This document shows positions 62,201-64,000 of a stretch of 64,000 nucleotides of DNA, in pieces; the stretch's first letter is position 1; every line of letters begins with the position of its first letter. The notes under the pieces were generated by a model, which ran no database searches, was not told where the DNA came from, and was given only the letters and a program-made list of their open reading frames with translations. Origin of the DNA: an uncultured Flavobacteriia bacterium (lineage in GTDB: Bacteria > Bacteroidota > Bacteroidia > Flavobacteriales_D > Crocinitomicaceae); assembly GCA_937975705.1 (NCBI GenBank), contig CALJTX010000020.1, positions 124,001-188,000 of the forward strand. Direction: 5' to 3'. A program made the position numbers and the translations under genes.

Positions 62201-62601
62201 ATCAAGGGTGGAATGGCCAGATAGACGGGGAGGCCATCTCCTTAGACCTCACTGATTTCGAAATCCAAGCACAAGACATTCCTGGGTGGTTAGTGGCCAA
62301 TGAAAATGGTTTAACAGTGGCCTTAGATGTCACTATTACAGCCGAATTGAAAGCCGAAGGCTTGGCACGAGAAATTGTCAATCGCATTCAGAACTTGCGC
62401 AAAGAAAGTGCGTTTGACGTCACAGATCGCATTTTGGTCCAGATCGATACCACAGCAGCTATTCAAGAGGCCATTGCAACACATAAAGCTTATATTTGTG
62501 CAGAGGTCTTGGCCAACGACATTCAATTTACAAGCCTTTCTGTCGAGAAAACAGAAGAAATTGAAGCCCCTGCCGACACCGCTATTCAACTTTCAAAATA
62601 A
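59206..62601 (+). CDS. ileS: Isoleucyl-tRNA synthetase
   Basis: The 1,131-residue class Ia synthetase has the HIGH-equivalent HHVMGR (residues 59-64 in LPGIHHVMGRAIKD), the editing domain with the WTTTPWTLPSNTA and GTGIVHTAPTFGADD signatures, SRSRYWGIPIPIW, and KMSKR (681-685). The length and the KxWxTHGLPVE start are of the long, eukaryote-like (type 2) IleRS found in Bacteroidota, which is often mupirocin-insensitive. No zinc-finger Cys cluster is evident at the C-terminus. The stop codon overlaps the biotin carrier gene start by one base. Confidence 0.97.
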   Translation: MKAKYPEYKGLNLPNVAASVLEKWQKESIFQQSVSQRNGAPSFVFYEGPPSANGLPGIHHVMGRAIKDIFCRYQTLKGKQVHRKAGWDTHGLPVELGVEKELGITKEDIGTKISVDAYNDACKEAVMRYTDIWNQLTEKMGYWVDMQDPYITYTPKYMESVWWLLAQLYNKGLLYKGYTIQPYSPKAGTGLSSHELNQPGCYKDVKDTTVVAMFEVLDGQTLPFEAAFCEKTHLLAWTTTPWTLPSNTALTVGPQIEYVAVATYNQYTYTPMQVILAKNLVGYQFAKGFVAVENTAELQNYSPGDKQIPYTILGTCKGQDLIGLKYQQLLPYAQPAENPQEAFRVIGGDFVTTEDGTGIVHTAPTFGADDARVAAEAGVPGLLVADERGNLVPLVDLQGRFRPEVGPYAGMYVKNEYYDAGQEPERSVDVQIAIQLKEEGKAFKVEKYEHSYPHCWRTDKPVLYYPLDSWFIRVTDQKDQLVALNKEINWKPEATGTGRFGKWLENANDWNLSRSRYWGIPIPIWSTEEGDERICIDSIATLQAQIELSVAAGLMPNNPFADFDPSNFSSENYDLIDLHKHKVDPIILISPSGKPMKREADLIDVWFDSGAMPYAQLHYPFENKALIDDNLAFPADFIAEGVDQTRGWFYTLHAISTMVFGEKAYKNVVSNGLVLDKNGLKMSKRLGNAIDPFTTLDQYGPDATRWYMITNAQPWDNLKFDLEGIAEVQRKFFGTLYNTYSFFALYANIDGFDFSSAPIALQDRPEIDQWVISKLNSLIAEVDAAFAAYEPTKAGRAIQDFVTEQLSNWYVRLCRRRFWKNDDSQDKLAAYQTLYTCLETVAILAAPIAPFYMDQLFSDLNATTGRQAHASVHLADFPSADRQQILSTLETQMELAQKACSLVLALRKKQHIRVRQPLQKIMIPVLNAQEAANFRHVTDLICSEVNVKELELLSDTGILVKSIKPNFKTIGPKYGKQMKAISQLVQQFDQNDIAQIEQNQGWNGQIDGEAISLDLTDFEIQAQDIPGWLVANENGLTVALDVTITAELKAEGLAREIVNRIQNLRKESAFDVTDRILVQIDTTAAIQEAIATHKAYICAEVLANDIQFTSLSVEKTEEIEAPADTAIQLSK

Positions 62602-63068
62602 TGCTCATGAACAAATGGTTCCTAGACAATAAAGAAACCCAAACCCTTAGCGGCGCTGCTGTGAAGTGGTTTGATCATCGCTTTTTTGAAATCAAGTTTG
62701 AAGGTAAAAAATACCATGGCGAGCTCGTTTCAGATCAATCCGAAACGGGTCAGCTCACTATTCGTGTCAATCACCGTACTTTTCAGGTCAAGAAAGGCCA
62801 TGCCTTAGATGCGCTCATTGCGTCCATGGGCCTAGACCAACCCAAATTGCGCAAACTCAAAGAAATGCAAGCGCCCATGCCAGGCCGTGTCACTGCTATT
62901 CATGTGCAGGTTGGTCAAGAAGTAGAGCCGGGCGCACCCTTACTTTCTCTAGAAGCCATGAAAATGGAAAACGTTTTAAAGGCAGAAGGTATTGGCGTAG
63001 TGTCCGCAATTGCTATTCAGCAAGGCGATGTCGTAGAAAAAGGCGCTCTGTTAATAGAATTTACTTAA
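62601..63068 (+). CDS. Biotin carboxyl carrier protein (acyl-CoA carboxylase subunit)
   Basis: The 155-residue protein has an N-terminal extension of about 80 residues (DNKETQTLSGAAVKWFDHRFFEIKFEGKKYHGEL) and a C-terminal biotinyl domain (APMPGRVTAIHVQVGQEVEPGAPLLSLEAMKMENVLKAEG, with the biotinylated Lys121 in EAMKMEN). It should carry carboxyl-biotin for acetyl- or propionyl-CoA carboxylase. The partner subunits are not in the window. It starts at the ATG in TAATG (62601) with an alternative two codons later. The stop lies five bases from that of the convergent gene. Confidence 0.92.
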   Translation: MLMNKWFLDNKETQTLSGAAVKWFDHRFFEIKFEGKKYHGELVSDQSETGQLTIRVNHRTFQVKKGHALDALIASMGLDQPKLRKLKEMQAPMPGRVTAIHVQVGQEVEPGAPLLSLEAMKMENVLKAEGIGVVSAIAIQQGDVVEKGALLIEFT

Positions 63069-63073
63069 GCTGC

Positions 63074-63478
63074 TTACTTGATCCTGATCTGACACTTTTT
63101 GTCTCGGTCTAAGACAATTTTTGCCGACTCAAAACTTGGTGCTGAAAAGGTTTCTCTTGCATTATTAGAAAAGCCATAGGCTTCTGTTGGCGCTCCAAAT
63201 AAGTTTTTATCGAGTTTGCCATTTTTGTTTTCATCGTGGTAAATGGCGAGCGCATAGCTGTCTTTGGGTAGGTTTTTGAATTTATAGACATGGCTCTTGC
63301 CGTCGTGCGCAACAACAACTCCTTTGTACTGCTTGCCATAATTTGGAAAGGACGCACTTGAATTGAACAACCCAATAAACAGATTGCCTTTGGTATTTGG
63401 GATGCCTTCTACTTGCACTTCTAGGTCATAGGTAGTGCCCAAAAGGCTCAGTAAAGCGAATGCGAGGAGGAGTTTCAT
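63074..63478 (-). CDS. DUF2141 family secreted protein
   Basis: The 134-residue protein has a signal peptide (MKLLLAFALLSLLGTTY) followed by a single beta-rich domain with the DUF2141 signatures: GNLFIGLFNSSASFP, YALAIYHDENKNGKLDKNLFGAPTEAYGFSNNARETFSAPSFESAKIVL. The DENKNGKLD loop resembles a calcium-binding loop. The function is unknown; the protein should be periplasmic or surface-exposed. Confidence 0.9.
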   Translation of the reverse strand: MKLLLAFALLSLLGTTYDLEVQVEGIPNTKGNLFIGLFNSSASFPNYGKQYKGVVVAHDGKSHVYKFKNLPKDSYALAIYHDENKNGKLDKNLFGAPTEAYGFSNNARETFSAPSFESAKIVLDRDKKCQIRIK

Positions 63479-63489
63479 ATACCAACTAA

Positions 63490-63497
63490 CAAACTTA
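63490..63497 (-). promoter_or_regulatory. -7 box of the DUF2141 gene
   Basis: TAAGTTTG on the minus strand matches TAnnTTTG, 11 bases before the ATG. It shares the 64-base divergent region with galE. Confidence 0.4.
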
Positions 63498-63530
63498 AGC
63501 TAAAGCTGTTCACCAACCAACGGATTCTCC

Positions 63531-63538
63531 TAACTTTG
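63531..63538 (+). promoter_or_regulatory. -7 box of galE
   Basis: TAACTTTG matches TAnnTTTG and ends four bases before the ATG at 63543, so the transcript would be almost leaderless. Confidence 0.45.
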
Positions 63539-63542
63539 TTCC

Positions 63543-64000
63543 ATGATGAAATACGTACTTGTTACAGGTGGCGCGGGCTATATAGGTTCACACACAGTCA
63601 TTGCGTTGCAACAGCAAGGTTATACACCCGTAATTGCCGATGATTTCCGCAATGCAAATCAAATTGTATTAGCTGGTCTTCGCACAATTTTAGGTCACGA
63701 CCCACTGCTACATTGTATAGATATCTGTGACAAGCAAGCTTTAAGCGCATTGTTTGACAAATACGCTTTTGAAGGCGTGATTCATTTTGCTGCGTACAAA
63801 GCAGTTGGTGAATCTGTAGCCAAACCGCTGGATTACTACCAGAACAATTTAGTTGGCCTGATCAACGTATTGTCTCTTTTGCAAACCCATCAAGTCAAGA
63901 ATTTTGTGTTTTCATCTTCTTGTACTGTCTATGGCGAGCCAAAAGGTGAGAAAGAAGTTAGTGAAACTACCCCAAAACAACTACCAGAGTCACCATACGG
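63543..64000 (+). CDS. galE: UDP-glucose 4-epimerase (3' truncated by the window)
   Basis: The first 152 codons are present. The protein begins MMKYVLVTGGAGYIGSHTVIAL with the GxxGxxG NAD-binding motif, then VIADDFRNAN, the DICDK segment, IHFAAYKAVGESV (the family's AGLKAVGESV region) and FSSSCTVYG with the catalytic Ser/Thr region. The YxxxK motif lies past the window edge. It interconverts UDP-glucose and UDP-galactose for envelope polysaccharide synthesis. The start could also be one codon later. Confidence 0.93.
   Translation, partial: MMKYVLVTGGAGYIGSHTVIALQQQGYTPVIADDFRNANQIVLAGLRTILGHDPLLHCIDICDKQALSALFDKYAFEGVIHFAAYKAVGESVAKPLDYYQNNLVGLINVLSLLQTHQVKNFVFSSSCTVYGEPKGEKEVSETTPKQLPESPY

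Noticed and set aside
1..64000. tRNA, rRNA, transposase, integrase, toxin-antitoxin or phage genes
   Set aside because: None recognised in the intergenic or coding stretches read on both strands; the window shows no insertion sequence ends or attachment sites.

Overview
The window looks like a chromosomal segment of a Bacteroidota bacterium, most likely of the Flavobacteriales (Fluviicola/Crocinitomicaceae-like; the rank below order is a guess). The reasons are eleven proteins with type IX secretion system (T9SS) type A C-terminal sorting domains, one giant adhesin with a gliding-motility (type B) C-terminal domain followed by a PorP/SprF protein, a PorZ homologue, Bacteroidota-specific families (DUF4907, the small GreA-like protein, the extended AsnS, a long IleS), and promoters resembling the Bacteroidota consensus TTTG-N19-TAnnTTTG rather than sigma70 boxes. 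No tRNA, rRNA, CRISPR array, transposase, integrase or phage gene was seen.

Layout. (1) 1-21493: five large secreted surface proteins in tandem, all on the + strand, the first cut by the window edge. They mix GEVED, Ig-like, FnIII-like and lectin-like modules and end in T9SS type A domains. The second and third share a 1.5-kb stretch that looks identical in DNA, inside otherwise diverged genes. Strong hairpin terminators at 5935, 14003 and 21511 split the array into transcription units. (2) 21595-33925: a promoter followed by a SprB-like adhesin of about 3,050 residues (Gly-rich head, a SUEL-type lectin domain, about 23 Ig-like repeats, HYR domains, type B sorting domain), then its likely partner SprF/PorP and an OmpA-like peptidoglycan-binding lipoprotein or periplasmic protein. 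(3) 33936-42698: metabolic and housekeeping genes: a methionine/glutamine transaminase with an omega-amidase, a T9SS cargo, a DedA/YqaA-type membrane protein, an S41 peptidase, a small lipoprotein, a TIGR01777 epimerase-like protein, an rRNA-type methyltransferase, a TPR membrane protein and a RidA protein. (4) 42801-50876: a polyprenyl-phosphate glycosyltransferase overlapping PorZ, then PnuC, a NadR-like kinase, Sco, an RsuA/RluB-type pseudouridine synthase with an altered catalytic motif, an unknown exported protein, a beta-barrel protein and Pth. (5) 50895-55980: an operon of one GEVED protein, three Kelch proteins and a DUF4907 lipoprotein, joined by overlapping start and stop codons. (6) 55990-64000: AsnS, a HI0933-type flavoprotein with a GreA-like partner, IleS, a biotin carrier protein, a DUF2141 protein and the start of GalE.

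How it works together. The dominant theme is surface display by T9SS: cargo (tandem GEVED proteins, Kelch proteins, adhesin), cargo-specific outer membrane partner (SprF-like), envelope anchor (OmpA-like) and the surface attachment machinery (PorZ, next to a glycosyltransferase that could feed its LPS ligand). The most notable observations are the long identical block shared by two neighbouring surface proteins (gene conversion, or an assembly artefact), the animal/plant-type SUEL lectin domain within the adhesin, the Kelch operon, and Asp-to-Glu replacement in the catalytic motif of the pseudouridine synthase. All functional calls come from reading motifs by eye; no database search was run.
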